Shown here: positions 34,091 through 43,044 of the stretch, in pieces
How the letters are laid out: each line of letters begins with the position of its first letter
Numbering within the stretch: the stretch's first letter is position 1
Position numbers and translations under genes: made by a program
Origin: Clostridiales bacterium
Lineage (GTDB): Bacteria; Bacillota; Clostridia; Lachnospirales; Lachnospiraceae
DNA length: 64,000 bases
Assembly: GCA_021204025.1 (NCBI GenBank)
Contig: JAJQAC010000069.1
Span: forward strand, 1-64,000
Direction of reading: 5' to 3'
The notes under the pieces: model-generated
Seen by the model: the letters and a program-made list of their open reading frames with translations, nothing else
What the model was told of the DNA's origin: nothing
Database searches by the model: none

Positions 34091-34486
34091 ATGAATATTG
34101 GATTGCTTGCGCATAATTCCAAGAAGAAACTGATGCAGAATTTTTGTATCGCTTACCGTGCGATTCTGAGTAAGCACAGTTTATATGCTACTGGCGCCAC
34201 TGGCCGGCTTGTAGAAGAAGTGACGAATCTGAATGTGCATAAGTTCCTGGCTGGTAATCTCGGCGGCGCGGAACAGCTTGCAGCGCAAATCGAACATAAT
34301 GAGATCGATATGCTGATTATATTGAGAGATCCGACTGCTCCTGCAACACCGGAATCAAGTTTTGGCGATATGATCACGCTATGTGATCTGTATAATATTC
34401 CCGTTGCAACAAATCTGGCTACCGCTGAGCTTCTGATCAAGGCTCTCGAACGCGGCGATCTGGAGTGGCGCGAAATGTACAGGTAG
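34091..34486 (+). CDS. Methylglyoxal-synthase-like protein, catalytic residues replaced
   Basis: 131 residues, clearly of the MgsA/MGS-like fold: MNIGLLAHNSKKKLMQ, LYATGATGRLVEEVT, AGNLGGAEQL and NIPVATNLATAEL. Against my recollection of E. coli MgsA, the ungapped alignment gives Asp20 to Asn (AHN), Asp71 to Ala (GGAE), His98 to Pro and Asp101 to Ser; only Asp91 (RDP) is kept. The family enzyme converts dihydroxyacetone phosphate to methylglyoxal using these aspartates and histidine. The frame is otherwise intact with AAAAGGAGG before it, so it is probably expressed but not a synthase. A binding or regulatory role is an inference. It lies between rodA and a DacA-type gene. Confidence 0.8.
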   Translation: MNIGLLAHNSKKKLMQNFCIAYRAILSKHSLYATGATGRLVEEVTNLNVHKFLAGNLGGAEQLAAQIEHNEIDMLIILRDPTAPATPESSFGDMITLCDLYNIPVATNLATAELLIKALERGDLEWREMYR

Positions 34487-34491
34487 GGATT

Positions 34492-35442
34492 ATGCGGAAA
34501 CAACGGGAGGGTATTCTGTTTTCAGTGATCCTTATGTGTTTATTGTCCGGATGCGGCGCTTATACGGTTCCTTCTTCCGAGGCTGCCACTGTCCGGCATC
34601 TGGATCTTACTTCCCAGCGGGCTGATGGGATGGCTGCAGGACTTTGTGTCATAGACGGGAGCGAGGACACTCCGGATGCATCCGTAATCGGAGAGGCGGC
34701 CTGTGTTTTTGCTGATGACGGAACAGCAGTGATCCTGCAAAAAAATCCATTTGAAAAGCTTTACCCGGCAAGCATTACAAAAATCATGACAGCGCTGACG
34801 GCGATTCGTTATGGCTCTCTGTCCGATACTGTGACTGTTGGGGATGAAACTGTTATCACAGAAGCGGGTGCGTCTCTATGCAGAATTTCACCGGGCGACA
34901 ATCTGACACTGGAACAGCTTCTGTATGGCCTGATGCTGCCGTCCGGTAATGATGCTGCGGCCGCAATCGCAGTAGCGATATCAGGAAGTATCGAGAGTTT
35001 CTCACAGCTGATGAATGATGAGGCATATCGGATCGGGGCGACGGATACCCATTTCGTCAATCCTCATGGATTGCACGATGAGAATCATTATACAACAGCA
35101 TATGATTTATATCTGATTATGCATGAAGCACTCCGGGAACCGATATTTCGTCAGATCATCGGCACATCTTCCTATACAGCACAATATACCGACAGCAGCG
35201 GTACTGCCAAAACTCAGGTCTGGGAAAGCAGCAATCAGTACCTGACCGGTGATCGTGAACTCCCGGAAGGATTTTCTGTTATTGGCGGGAAAACGGGTAC
35301 GACGAAAGCGGCCGGATACTGCCTGATTCTGGCAGTTGACAATCAGGAAAGTGAGGAATATATATCGGTTATCCTCAAGTCAGACAGCCGGGATCATCTC
35401 TATGATAGCATGAACAGGATAATTTGCGAAATTGGCAATTAA
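34492..35442 (+). CDS. D-alanyl-D-alanine carboxypeptidase, DacA/DacF type
   Basis: 316 residues. The SxxK motif is in YPASITKIMTAL, SGN in MLPSGNDAAA, and KTG in IGGKTGTTKAAG, the signature of low-molecular-weight PBPs (family S11). The N-terminus has a lipoprotein-like signal with LLSGC (Cys21), so it may be lipid-anchored instead of using a C-terminal amphipathic helix, which I do not see. The ATG at 34492 has AGGTAGGG close upstream and overlaps nothing; an upstream in-frame start would run into the preceding gene. It trims peptidoglycan stem peptides. Confidence 0.88.
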   Translation: MRKQREGILFSVILMCLLSGCGAYTVPSSEAATVRHLDLTSQRADGMAAGLCVIDGSEDTPDASVIGEAACVFADDGTAVILQKNPFEKLYPASITKIMTALTAIRYGSLSDTVTVGDETVITEAGASLCRISPGDNLTLEQLLYGLMLPSGNDAAAAIAVAISGSIESFSQLMNDEAYRIGATDTHFVNPHGLHDENHYTTAYDLYLIMHEALREPIFRQIIGTSSYTAQYTDSSGTAKTQVWESSNQYLTGDRELPEGFSVIGGKTGTTKAAGYCLILAVDNQESEEYISVILKSDSRDHLYDSMNRIICEIGN

Positions 35443-35445
35443 TCA

Positions 35446-35474
35446 TTGCGTCTTTCGGCAATTTATACTATAAT
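35446..35474 (+). promoter_or_regulatory. Promoter of the small P-loop gene
   Basis: TTGCGT (35446-35451), a 17-base spacer and TATAAT (35469-35474), about 65 bases before the ribosome-binding site. Confidence 0.65.
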
Positions 35475-35541
35475 TATAAACAAGTTCATTTGATTTACGT
35501 CTTTTATACGATTTCAATAAAACCCAAGGAGGATAATTATT

Positions 35542-35961
35542 ATGGTGCAGATCATTGCAGGAAATAAGGGAAAGGGGAAAACCAAATATCTGCTGGAGAT
35601 GGCGAATAACAAGATCAAGGAGGCGGAAGGCTCCATTGTATATCTGGACAAGAGCGCCAAGCATATGTATGAGTTGAATAATCGTATCCGTCTGATCAAT
35701 GTAAATGAATTCCCGATTCTCGACAGTCATAGATTTGTTGGATTTATCGCCGGTATTATTTCTCAGGATCATGATATCGAGACGATGTTTCTGGATAGTT
35801 TCCTGAAACTTGCCTGTCTGGAAGGAGAAGATCTGACGGAAACACTGGTTTTACTTCAGAAACTTGGTACCAAATATTCCCTGAATTTTGTGCTCAGCAT
35901 TTCGAAAGATGCTGTTGACCTTCCGGAACAGTTTCAGAAGGATGTTGTTATTTCCCTTTAA
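35542..35961 (+). CDS. Small P-loop protein of unknown function
   Basis: 139 residues. A Walker A motif GNKGKGKTK opens the protein (residues 7-15) and a Walker-B-like MFLDSFLK sits near 80-87. The order resembles small RecA-like or thymidine-kinase-like nucleotide-binding domains, but I do not recognise the family. No membrane segment is present. AAGGAGG precedes the ATG. It has its own promoter and a strong terminator, so it is a one-gene unit between the DacA-type gene and the HlyD-like/ylmE/sepF group. Confidence 0.7.
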   Translation: MVQIIAGNKGKGKTKYLLEMANNKIKEAEGSIVYLDKSAKHMYELNNRIRLINVNEFPILDSHRFVGFIAGIISQDHDIETMFLDSFLKLACLEGEDLTETLVLLQKLGTKYSLNFVLSISKDAVDLPEQFQKDVVISL

Positions 35962-35982
35962 TCTGCGTTGCAATTGGTATAT

Positions 35983-36010
35983 AAGAGGACTTTTTAAGTC
36001 CTCTTTTTTA
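35983..36010 (+). terminator. Intrinsic terminator of the P-loop gene
   Basis: AAGAGGAC (35983-35990), loop TTTTTAA, and GTCCTCTT (35998-36005), followed by TTTTA. Confidence 0.88.
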
Positions 36011-36029
36011 CCTTTCAGGAGGGATTTGC

Positions 36030-37433
36030 TTGGCAAAGAAGAAAAAGAACGCAAAGATTGTGCGATATCGCCGGCCATTAAATATTAATATCGGCATGAT
36101 TATATTCGCAATTATTTTTCTGTATATGGTGTTCAGTGTTTACACCTATCTGAAAAAAGATAAAATTCAGTTTTATGAAGTGGTTGAAGGTACGATTGTA
36201 AATGACCGCGAGTATACCGGTATCGTGCTCCGCGAGGAAAAGGTTCAATATACAGATCGGGCCGGATATATTAATTATTACGTCAGAGAGGGGAAAAGAG
36301 CCGGAATCGGTACAAGGATCTACTCGATTGATGAGACAGGCAGTCTGGCCTCTTTTCTGGAAGATCACCCCGAGGCAAATATTACCCTGACCGATTCGAA
36401 TATTACGGATATCAAGAGACAGCTTTCTTCCTTTGCGATGAGCTGGAACCACTCGGATTTCAGTACGATTTATAATCTGTATTCCACTTTGGAAGCAACC
36501 GTACTGGAATATGTAAATTTTAACACAGTGGGAAGCCTGGATTCCCTGATTGAGCAGTCCGGCGCTTCTCTGCAGCAGGTGAAAGCCCCGGAATCAGGGG
36601 TTGTTTCCTATGCCGTTGACGGTTATGAGGACCTCCTGCCGGAACAGGTTATGGCAGATACCTTTGAACATTCCGGTTACAGTAAGGCGATCACCAAAGC
36701 AGGACAGCGCATCGAAGAAAATGCACCGGTATACAAACTGGTAACATCCGACAACTGGAGTCTGATATTTCCTCTGTCGGATGAAGAAATTGAGGAATAC
36801 TCTGACCGGACTTCACTGCATATTTCCTTTGACAGTTCTGATCTGGAAACGGATGGAGATTTTTCTGTCATAACAGGAGGTGACGGTGCTTCTTATGGAA
36901 AACTTGATTTCAGCAAATATATGGTGCAGTTTATCAGTGACCGTTTTATCCGGTTTGAGGTGGATTCTGACAGTGCAACCGGATTAAAAATTCCTGTAAA
37001 AGCAGTGACAACCAAGGATTTCTATCTAATTCCGCTCGGATATCTCAGTCCTGGCGGAGACAGCAGCGATACAGGATTTTTAAAGGAGTCCTATTCGGAA
37101 GCTGGTACTTCGGTAGACTTTGTGCCCACAACAATTTATTATTCCACGGACGAATATTATTATATCGATATGAGCGACGACGCGGAGATCAAAGCAGGAG
37201 ATTATCTGGTAAAGCCGGATTCGGATGAACGATATCAGGTGGGAGCGAGCGATTCTCTTCAGGGTGTTTATAATATCAATAAAGGTTATGCGGTTTTCAA
37301 ACAGATCGATATTTTAAACTCCAACAATGAATATTATACGGTTCGCAAGGGAATGAATTATGGCCTTTCTGTTTATGATCATATCGTGTTGAATGCCGAT
37401 ACGGTCTATGAAGGACAACTGGTATATCAATGA
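36030..37433 (+). CDS. HlyD-like membrane-anchored protein
   Basis: 467 residues with a basic N-terminus (AKKKKNAKIVRYRRP), a single membrane helix (about 20-38) and a long extracytoplasmic region. The region resembles membrane-fusion/HlyD adaptors: a lipoyl-like half (EGTIVNDREYTGIVLREE, VKAPESGVVSYAVDG) and later beta domains. The start is TTG at 36030, with AGGAGGG 6 bases upstream. No transporter gene is adjacent, which is odd for an efflux adaptor. It is followed by ylmE and sepF, so a role in the envelope near the division site is possible but unproven. Confidence 0.7.
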   Translation: MAKKKKNAKIVRYRRPLNINIGMIIFAIIFLYMVFSVYTYLKKDKIQFYEVVEGTIVNDREYTGIVLREEKVQYTDRAGYINYYVREGKRAGIGTRIYSIDETGSLASFLEDHPEANITLTDSNITDIKRQLSSFAMSWNHSDFSTIYNLYSTLEATVLEYVNFNTVGSLDSLIEQSGASLQQVKAPESGVVSYAVDGYEDLLPEQVMADTFEHSGYSKAITKAGQRIEENAPVYKLVTSDNWSLIFPLSDEEIEEYSDRTSLHISFDSSDLETDGDFSVITGGDGASYGKLDFSKYMVQFISDRFIRFEVDSDSATGLKIPVKAVTTKDFYLIPLGYLSPGGDSSDTGFLKESYSEAGTSVDFVPTTIYYSTDEYYYIDMSDDAEIKAGDYLVKPDSDERYQVGASDSLQGVYNINKGYAVFKQIDILNSNNEYYTVRKGMNYGLSVYDHIVLNADTVYEGQLVYQ

Positions 37434-37468
37434 TATAAATATAACTTATTAAAGATGGAGGTAACGCA

Positions 37469-38158
37469 ATGAGTGCGGCAATAGCGGAAAATCTGACACA
37501 GGTGAGAGAAAAAATCCGCGCAGCCTGTGAGCGAAGCGGAAGAAATTATGAGGATGTAACCCTTATCGCAGTGAGCAAGACGAAACCGATTGAAGATCTG
37601 CAGATTGCTTACGCTGCCGGGGCGAGAGATTTTGGAGAAAATAAAGTGCAGGAAATTCTTGCAAAAGCTCCTGCGATGCCAACTGACACCCGATTTCATA
37701 TGATCGGTCATCTGCAGCGCAATAAAGTGCGTCAGGTAATCAAGCCGGCAGTCCTGATCCACTCCGTTGATTCGCTGCGTCTGGCAGAACAGATCGAGCA
37801 GGAAGCTGCCAGAGAAAATCTCATTGTTGATATTCTTCTGGAGGTAAATGTGGCAGGAGAGGAGAGTAAATTTGGTCTTGCGCCGGAAGATGTCCTGGAA
37901 CTGGTATATGCTGTAAGCAAATTTCCACATGTGCGTATTCGCGGACTCATGACAATTGCCCCTTATGTCGATGATCCGGAAGACAACCGTGAAATTTTTA
38001 AAAAATTATATCGATTATCTGTTGACATTAACAGTAAAAACATTGATAATGTTACTATGCGTGTGCTTTCTATGGGAATGACCGGCGATTATGAAGTGGC
38101 CATCGAAGAGGGCGCAACGATGATTAGAGTCGGGACCGGAATTTTTGGTGCCAGATAA
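37469..38158 (+). CDS. ylmE: YggS/YlmE family PLP-binding protein
   Basis: 229 residues of the alanine-racemase-like TIM barrel. The PLP lysine is in TLIAVSKTKPIEDL, followed by DFGENKVQE, FHMIGHLQRNKVRQV, LLEVNVAGEESKFG and LSMGMTGDYEVAIEEGATMIRVGTG. It keeps vitamin B6 in balance; it is not a racemase. GGAGG precedes the start. In Bacillus ylmE and sepF are likewise adjacent. Confidence 0.92.
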   Translation: MSAAIAENLTQVREKIRAACERSGRNYEDVTLIAVSKTKPIEDLQIAYAAGARDFGENKVQEILAKAPAMPTDTRFHMIGHLQRNKVRQVIKPAVLIHSVDSLRLAEQIEQEAARENLIVDILLEVNVAGEESKFGLAPEDVLELVYAVSKFPHVRIRGLMTIAPYVDDPEDNREIFKKLYRLSVDINSKNIDNVTMRVLSMGMTGDYEVAIEEGATMIRVGTGIFGAR

Positions 38159-38177
38159 AGGGAATGGAGAGTGTGTT

Positions 38178-38678
38178 ATGGGCTTATTGGATCGATTAAT
38201 GGACACCATGCGGTTAAACGGTGATGATGACGAATACTTTGATGACGAGGATGATTATGAAGAAGAAAAGCCGGTAAAGAAACCGCTTTTCCCTGTTGCA
38301 CACAACGATGATGACGATGAAGAAGAAGAGGAACCGAAACCCCGTTTCTTTTCACGTCAGTCCAAAGTTGTGCCAATGAAGCGTGCGATGGAAGTGTCGC
38401 TGATCAAACCAAGTACGATTGATGACGGAAGCCTGATTGCTGACTATCTGCTTGCAGGAAAGGCTGTTGTATTGAATATGGAAGGCATTCACACGGAGCT
38501 TGCGCAGAGAATTATTGATTTTGCGTCCGGAGCGGCATATTCTATGAATGGCAACCTGCAGAAGATTTCCAGCTTTATTTTCATTGTAACGCCGGAATCC
38601 ATTGAATTATCCGGAGATTTTCAGGATTTGCTTAATGGAAATAACATTGATGTTTCCGGCCTGAATATCCATCTGTGA
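38178..38678 (+). CDS. sepF: Cell division protein SepF
   Basis: 166 residues: a short N-terminal amphipathic membrane-binding helix (MGLLDRLMDTMRL), an acidic linker rich in Asp and Glu, and the SepF domain (VSLIKPSTIDDGSLIADYLLAGKAVVLNMEGI... RIIDFASGAAYSMNGNLQKIS). It bundles and anchors FtsZ at midcell. The start at 38178 follows GGAGAG; longer in-frame sequence belongs to ylmE. It is followed by a terminator, closing the HlyD-like/ylmE/sepF unit. Confidence 0.93.
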   Translation: MGLLDRLMDTMRLNGDDDEYFDDEDDYEEEKPVKKPLFPVAHNDDDDEEEEEPKPRFFSRQSKVVPMKRAMEVSLIKPSTIDDGSLIADYLLAGKAVVLNMEGIHTELAQRIIDFASGAAYSMNGNLQKISSFIFIVTPESIELSGDFQDLLNGNNIDVSGLNIHL

Positions 38679-38720
38679 TGTTCTGATATATTTTACGTCA
38701 TGGCGCATCGATAAGATTAA

Positions 38721-38769
38721 AAAGCAGGCAATTTCCCAGGCAATGGGGATATTGTTTGCTTTCTTTATT
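38721..38769 (+). terminator. Intrinsic terminator after sepF
   Basis: AAAGCAGGCAAT (38721-38732) pairs with ATTGTTTGCTTT (38751-38762) as 12 bp with two G-U pairs, followed by CTTTATTT. Confidence 0.75.
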
Positions 38770-38839
38770 TATTTAATAATAAAAGAAAATTCTTCATGGA
38801 TGATTAGTATGAGAAATTTTAACTGGAAAGGGGTTTATT

Positions 38840-39952
38840 ATGTCTGAAAGATTAACCGTACATCAGAATGGCAGTGCGATTTATGATATTCTGATCGAAC
38901 CGGATTTTAGTCTTCTGGGGAGGGCGACAGCAGATGCACTGGATCTGCGAAAGCATAAGATCTGTATCGTAACTGACAGTAATGTTGCTCCGCTTTATGC
39001 GGAGGCAGTAAAAAGGCAACTGGAATCCTGCTGCAGCAGGGTGGACATTTATATCTTTCCGGCCGGCGAAGAACATAAAAACCTGGATGTTGTCCGGAAA
39101 GTATATGAATATCTGATCCTTAACCATTATGACCGCGGTGACTGTCTTGCCGCTCTGGGAGGCGGTGTGACGGGGGATCTGTGCGGATTCACTGCGGCAA
39201 CCTATCTCAGAGGTATTTCCTTTATTCAGATTCCTACAACGCTTTTATCACAGGTGGATTCCAGTATCGGCGGCAAAACCGGCGTTGATTTTGATGCTTA
39301 TAAAAATATGGTCGGAGCCTTTCATATGCCTTCCCTCGTTTATATCTGTACCGCGACGTTACAAACGCTGGATGACGAGCAGTTTGCGTGTGGAATGGGT
39401 GAGATCATAAAACATGGTATGATCCGCGACGCAGCTTATTTTGAATGGCTGGGACAAAACGCTGATGCCATCAATGCCAGGGATCTGGATTTGTGTGAGC
39501 AGATGATTCTGGTCAGTGATAATATTAAGAGGGTAGTCGTTGAAGCAGATCCGACAGAAAAAGGAGACCGCGCGTTCCTGAACTTTGGGCATACATTGGG
39601 ACATGCGATTGAAAAACTGATGAATTTTAAGCTGTATCACGGACAATGCGTGGCGCTGGGATGCATTGCCGCTTCCTATCTGTCAGCAACAAGGGGAAAC
39701 CTCAGGATGGATGAGGTTGAGACTATACGCGAAATGATGCTTCGTTTTCATTTGCCTGTTGATCTGACTGCTTTTGATCTGGATCCGGAAAAGATTGTCG
39801 CTGCTACAAAAAATGATAAAAAGATGGAGTCCGGAAAGATTAAGTTTGTACTTCTTAGCAGGATCGGCGAAGCGTATATTGATCGTACGGTAACAGATTC
39901 TGAGATGATAAGCGCACTCAGATGGATCGGTGGAGGTGTCCATGAAGTCTAA
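38840..39952 (+). CDS. aroB: 3-dehydroquinate synthase
   Basis: 370 residues. NAD- and substrate-binding motifs are GGGVTGDLCGFTAATYLRGI, PTTLLSQVDSSIGGKTGVD and GAFHMPSLVYI; the zinc ligands are in GEIIKHGMI and LNFGHTLGHAIE. It makes the second intermediate of the shikimate pathway. GGAAAGGGG lies upstream. No other shikimate genes are in the window. Its last codons overlap the lspA start by 11 bases. Confidence 0.94.
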   Translation: MSERLTVHQNGSAIYDILIEPDFSLLGRATADALDLRKHKICIVTDSNVAPLYAEAVKRQLESCCSRVDIYIFPAGEEHKNLDVVRKVYEYLILNHYDRGDCLAALGGGVTGDLCGFTAATYLRGISFIQIPTTLLSQVDSSIGGKTGVDFDAYKNMVGAFHMPSLVYICTATLQTLDDEQFACGMGEIIKHGMIRDAAYFEWLGQNADAINARDLDLCEQMILVSDNIKRVVVEADPTEKGDRAFLNFGHTLGHAIEKLMNFKLYHGQCVALGCIAASYLSATRGNLRMDEVETIREMMLRFHLPVDLTAFDLDPEKIVAATKNDKKMESGKIKFVLLSRIGEAYIDRTVTDSEMISALRWIGGGVHEV

Positions 39953-40463
39953 ATTACAGAATCTGAGTATGTGGATAATTCTATCCGGGATTCTGGTCGC
40001 CGCAGATCGCTGGACCAAGAGTCTCGCAGTGCTGTTTTTGCAGAACCGGGAGCCGGTTGTGGTGATTCCGGGAGTTTTTGAATTACTTTATTCGGAAAAC
40101 CGCGGCGCGGCTTTTGGAGTTATGCAGGGCCGTCAGATGGTGTTCCTGGTGATCGCAGCCGTTGTTCTGGCGGTATCCTTTTACGCTATGTGGAATCTGC
40201 CGGACTTTTCCAAAAAAAGATATCATTGGCTGAAGATCTGCATATGTATGATTACAGCCGGTGCCGTTGGAAATATGATTGACCGAATCGCCTGCGGGTA
40301 TGTGGTGGATTTCTTATATGTTGCCCTGATTGATTTCCCGGTATTTAACGTAGCGGATATCTGTGTTACCTGCGCTGCATTTCTGCTGGTGGCGCTGATG
40401 ATGTTTTACTATACAGATGAGGAACTGGAGGTTCTTCATTTTTCTAAATGCGGGGGCAAATAG
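39942..40463 (+). CDS. lspA: Lipoprotein signal peptidase
   Basis: 173 residues, four membrane helices. The catalytic aspartates lie in GNMIDRIACGYVVDF and FNVADICVT, with SENRGAAFG upstream. It cleaves lipoprotein signal peptides after lipid attachment; lipoproteins at 4.9 and 55.2 kb are likely clients. The start at 39942 has GGAGGTG immediately upstream, within aroB. An rluD-type gene follows 44 bases later, as in many Firmicutes. Confidence 0.94.
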   Translation: MKSKLQNLSMWIILSGILVAADRWTKSLAVLFLQNREPVVVIPGVFELLYSENRGAAFGVMQGRQMVFLVIAAVVLAVSFYAMWNLPDFSKKRYHWLKICICMITAGAVGNMIDRIACGYVVDFLYVALIDFPVFNVADICVTCAAFLLVALMMFYYTDEELEVLHFSKCGGK

Positions 40464-40507
40464 GGTAGTAAGACAGCATTCTTTTATGGCAGAGGAAAGG
40501 AAGCATT

Positions 40508-41416
40508 ATGATCCGCAATATTATCGTGGATGAGGATGAGGGACTTCGTGTTGATCGCTATCTCGCGGATCATTGTAACGATCTCACCCGCTCCCATATA
40601 CAGAAGATTCTGAAAGACGGGGGCGTACAGGTAAACGAAAAAACTGTCAGAGGCAGTTATAAGGTTATCCGCGGCGATAACATTTCTCTTGATGTTCCGG
40701 AAGCGGTAGATCCGGAGATCCTTCCGGAGGAAATGCCGCTCGACATTCTGTATGAAGATGATGATATCCTGTTGATCAATAAACCGAAGGGCATGGTTGT
40801 TCATCCGGCTGCCGGTCATAGTTCCGGAACTCTTGTAAACGGTCTCATGTCACATTGTAAAGGAAGTCTTTCCGGAATTAACGGTGTGATGAGACCGGGT
40901 ATCGTCCATCGGATTGACAGGGATACAACCGGAGTCATCATTGTATGTAAAAATGATGTGGCACATAATCATATAGCGGCACAGTTGAAAGAACATTCCA
41001 TCAAGCGAAAATATTTTGCGATTGTTCATGGTGTCATCAAAGAAGATTCCGGCACGGTCGATGCGCCAATCGGCAGACATCCGACTGACCGTAAGAAAAT
41101 GAGCGTAAATCACAGAAACGGGAAAAGGGCAGTTACTCATTATCATGTCCTTCAGCGATTTTCCGGATATACTTATATCGAATGTCAGCTGGAAACAGGA
41201 AGAACGCATCAGATCCGCGTCCATATGGCCTCGATCGGCCATCCGATTCTGGGCGATCGCGTCTATGGTCCGGCAAAATGTCCCTATCCGGAATTACAGG
41301 GACAGACGCTCCATGCCGGAATTCTTGGTATCGTCCATCCGCGGAGTGGGGAATGGATTGAATTCTCATCACCCCTGCCTGAATATTTCAGAAAATTATT
41401 AGAAAAACTTGACTGA
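40508..41416 (+). CDS. RluA/RluD family 23S rRNA pseudouridine synthase
   Basis: 302 residues: an N-terminal S4 RNA-binding domain (LRVDRYLADHCNDLTRSHIQKILKDGGV) and a pseudouridine synthase domain with the catalytic aspartate in GIVHRIDRDTTGVI and the later ETGRTHQIRVHMA. It resembles RluD in length and layout. AGAGGAAAGG precedes the start. The position after lspA is conserved in Firmicutes. The exact target uridines cannot be read from the sequence. Confidence 0.92.
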   Translation: MIRNIIVDEDEGLRVDRYLADHCNDLTRSHIQKILKDGGVQVNEKTVRGSYKVIRGDNISLDVPEAVDPEILPEEMPLDILYEDDDILLINKPKGMVVHPAAGHSSGTLVNGLMSHCKGSLSGINGVMRPGIVHRIDRDTTGVIIVCKNDVAHNHIAAQLKEHSIKRKYFAIVHGVIKEDSGTVDAPIGRHPTDRKKMSVNHRNGKRAVTHYHVLQRFSGYTYIECQLETGRTHQIRVHMASIGHPILGDRVYGPAKCPYPELQGQTLHAGILGIVHPRSGEWIEFSSPLPEYFRKLLEKLD

Positions 41417-41513
41417 TTCTATACTTTTTGAAATATTTGTGTTATAATATTATTAGTTGGGGCAGTAATCACTGTTAAACTTCACTTCATAAGTTTCTGA
41501 AAGGGGTGTTTTT

Positions 41514-42152
41514 ATGAAAGGTAATCTGGTTATTACAATTGGCAGGCAGTGTGGCAGCGGAGGAAAAAAGATCGGTGAAATGCTGGCAGAGCAGCTTGGA
41601 ATAAAATGTTATGATAAAGAACTTCTTAATCTGGCTGCAAAGCACAGTGGCCTGTGTGAAGAATTATTTGAAACTTATGATGAAAAGCCGACGAGCAGTT
41701 TTCTGTATTCGCTGGTTATGGATACGTATTCGGTCGGTTATGCTTCGCCTTCTTATCTGGATATGCCGATCAACCATAAAATTTTTCTTGCCCAGTTTGA
41801 TTCGATCAAAAAACTGGCTGAGGAGGAATCCTGCGTAATCGTAGGCCGCTGTGCGGATTATGCGCTTGCTGATTATCCGAATACAGCTACTGTATTTATC
41901 TGCGGAGATGATAATGTAAAGATTGAATATCTGAAGGATCTTTATAAGATTGACGCAGCAAAGGCGAAAGAGATTATGGTCAAGACAGATAAAAAACGCG
42001 CCAGCTATTATAATTATTACTCCAGTAAAAAATGGGGCGACGCCAAAAGCTACGATCTGTGCATCAACAGCAGTAAGCTCGGATTTGAGGGAAGCGTAGA
42101 GATTATTAAACAGTTTGCACTGGCCAAGCAGGCATACGCGAAAAAGTCATAA
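41514..42152 (+). CDS. Cytidylate-kinase-like family protein
   Basis: 212 residues. The P-loop-like ITIGRQCGSGGKKIGEMLAEQLGIKCYDKELLNLAA and VIVGRCADY match the cytidylate kinase-like family (Cytidylate_kin2) found alone or fused to regulators in gut Clostridia. The true substrate is not established for this branch. A TATAAT-like -10 near 41445 and AAAGGGG before the ATG suggest its own transcript, closed by a strong terminator. Confidence 0.8.
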   Translation: MKGNLVITIGRQCGSGGKKIGEMLAEQLGIKCYDKELLNLAAKHSGLCEELFETYDEKPTSSFLYSLVMDTYSVGYASPSYLDMPINHKIFLAQFDSIKKLAEEESCVIVGRCADYALADYPNTATVFICGDDNVKIEYLKDLYKIDAAKAKEIMVKTDKKRASYYNYYSSKKWGDAKSYDLCINSSKLGFEGSVEIIKQFALAKQAYAKKS

Positions 42153-42170
42153 TCATCAGATATATTTATG

Positions 42171-42218
42171 GGCAGTTCCGTTTTCAGGACTTAATCCGAA
42201 AACGGAACTGCCTTTTAT
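42171..42218 (+). terminator. Strong intrinsic terminator
   Basis: GGCAGTTCCGTTTTC (42171-42185) and GAAAACGGAACTGCC (42198-42212) form a perfect 15-bp stem with a 12-base loop, followed by TTTTAT. The perfect stem also works for the minus strand, so it may serve lexA from the other side. Confidence 0.92.
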
Positions 42219-42290
42219 CTACTATGAAACAGAAACTTGTTTGAGAGTAAAAATAAAAAGGGCAAAAAACCGGAGATTAAGCACAAAAGT

Positions 42291-42905
42291 TCACATCATG
42301 CGGAAAAGACCGATGACCTTGCCAAGAATCTCAACCTCATTGACGATAATTGGCTCCATCGTGTCATTTTCCGGCTGCAGACGAAAATGTCCGTTTTCCT
42401 TATAGAACGTCTTTACTGTAGCAGAATCCTCAAGTAGTGCGACGACGATATCACCGTTTCCGGCCGTCTTTGTCTGTTCGACTATGACATTGTCTCCATC
42501 CAGGATACCGGCATTGATCATACTTTCTCCATGAACATGTAGCATAAAAGTTTCAGCATTTGGAAGAATATTTGCCGGAATCGGAAAATATTCTTCAATA
42601 TTTTCCTGAGCAAGGATTGGCTGCCCGGCAGCGACCGAGCCGATAATCGGCACCTGAACCATCTCTCTGCGGGCAAAACCAAAGGTGTCGTCAAGGATCT
42701 CGATCGCTCGCGGTTTCGTTGGATCCCGACGGATATAACCGTTTTTCTCCAGGGATTCCAGATGAGAATGTACCGATGAAGTGGACTTTAGATGCACAGC
42801 CTCACAAATCTCACGAACCGCCGGCGGATAACCCTTCTTTAAAATATTTTCTTTAATGTATTCTAAAATTTCCTGTTGTTTCGCTGTAATCCTCCCATAC
42901 GGCAT
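42291..42905 (-). CDS. lexA: LexA repressor
   Basis: 204 residues. An N-terminal winged helix-turn-helix ([21 protein letters not shown]) is followed by the autoprotease: cleavage bond Ala93-Gly94 in SVAAGQPIL, nucleophile Ser128 in HGESMINAG, and base Lys165 in SATVKTFYK. RecA-stimulated self-cleavage lifts repression after DNA damage. It is divergent from a LysM protein gene, and the shared intergenic region holds three Cheo-type LexA boxes, so it is likely autoregulated. Confidence 0.96.
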   Translation of the reverse strand: MPYGRITAKQQEILEYIKENILKKGYPPAVREICEAVHLKSTSSVHSHLESLEKNGYIRRDPTKPRAIEILDDTFGFARREMVQVPIIGSVAAGQPILAQENIEEYFPIPANILPNAETFMLHVHGESMINAGILDGDNVIVEQTKTAGNGDIVVALLEDSATVKTFYKENGHFRLQPENDTMEPIIVNEVEILGKVIGLFRMM

Positions 42906-42928
42906 TAGTCAATTACCTCCGTTGAAAT

Positions 42929-42970
42929 AAATATCAAAGTCAATCTGTTAAATATCAAAGTCAATCTGTA
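42929..42970. repeat. 21-bp tandem duplication in the lexA leader
   Basis: AAATATCAAAGTCAATCTGT plus one base occurs twice in direct tandem (42929-42949 and 42950-42970) with a single mismatch, about 25 bases upstream of the lexA start codon. Confidence 0.85.
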
Positions 42971-43044
42971 AAGTAAATATGAAACCGGAAATGTCAGACT
43001 GCTATAAAAACAATTATATACTAACATAGATTTTGCAAAAAAGC

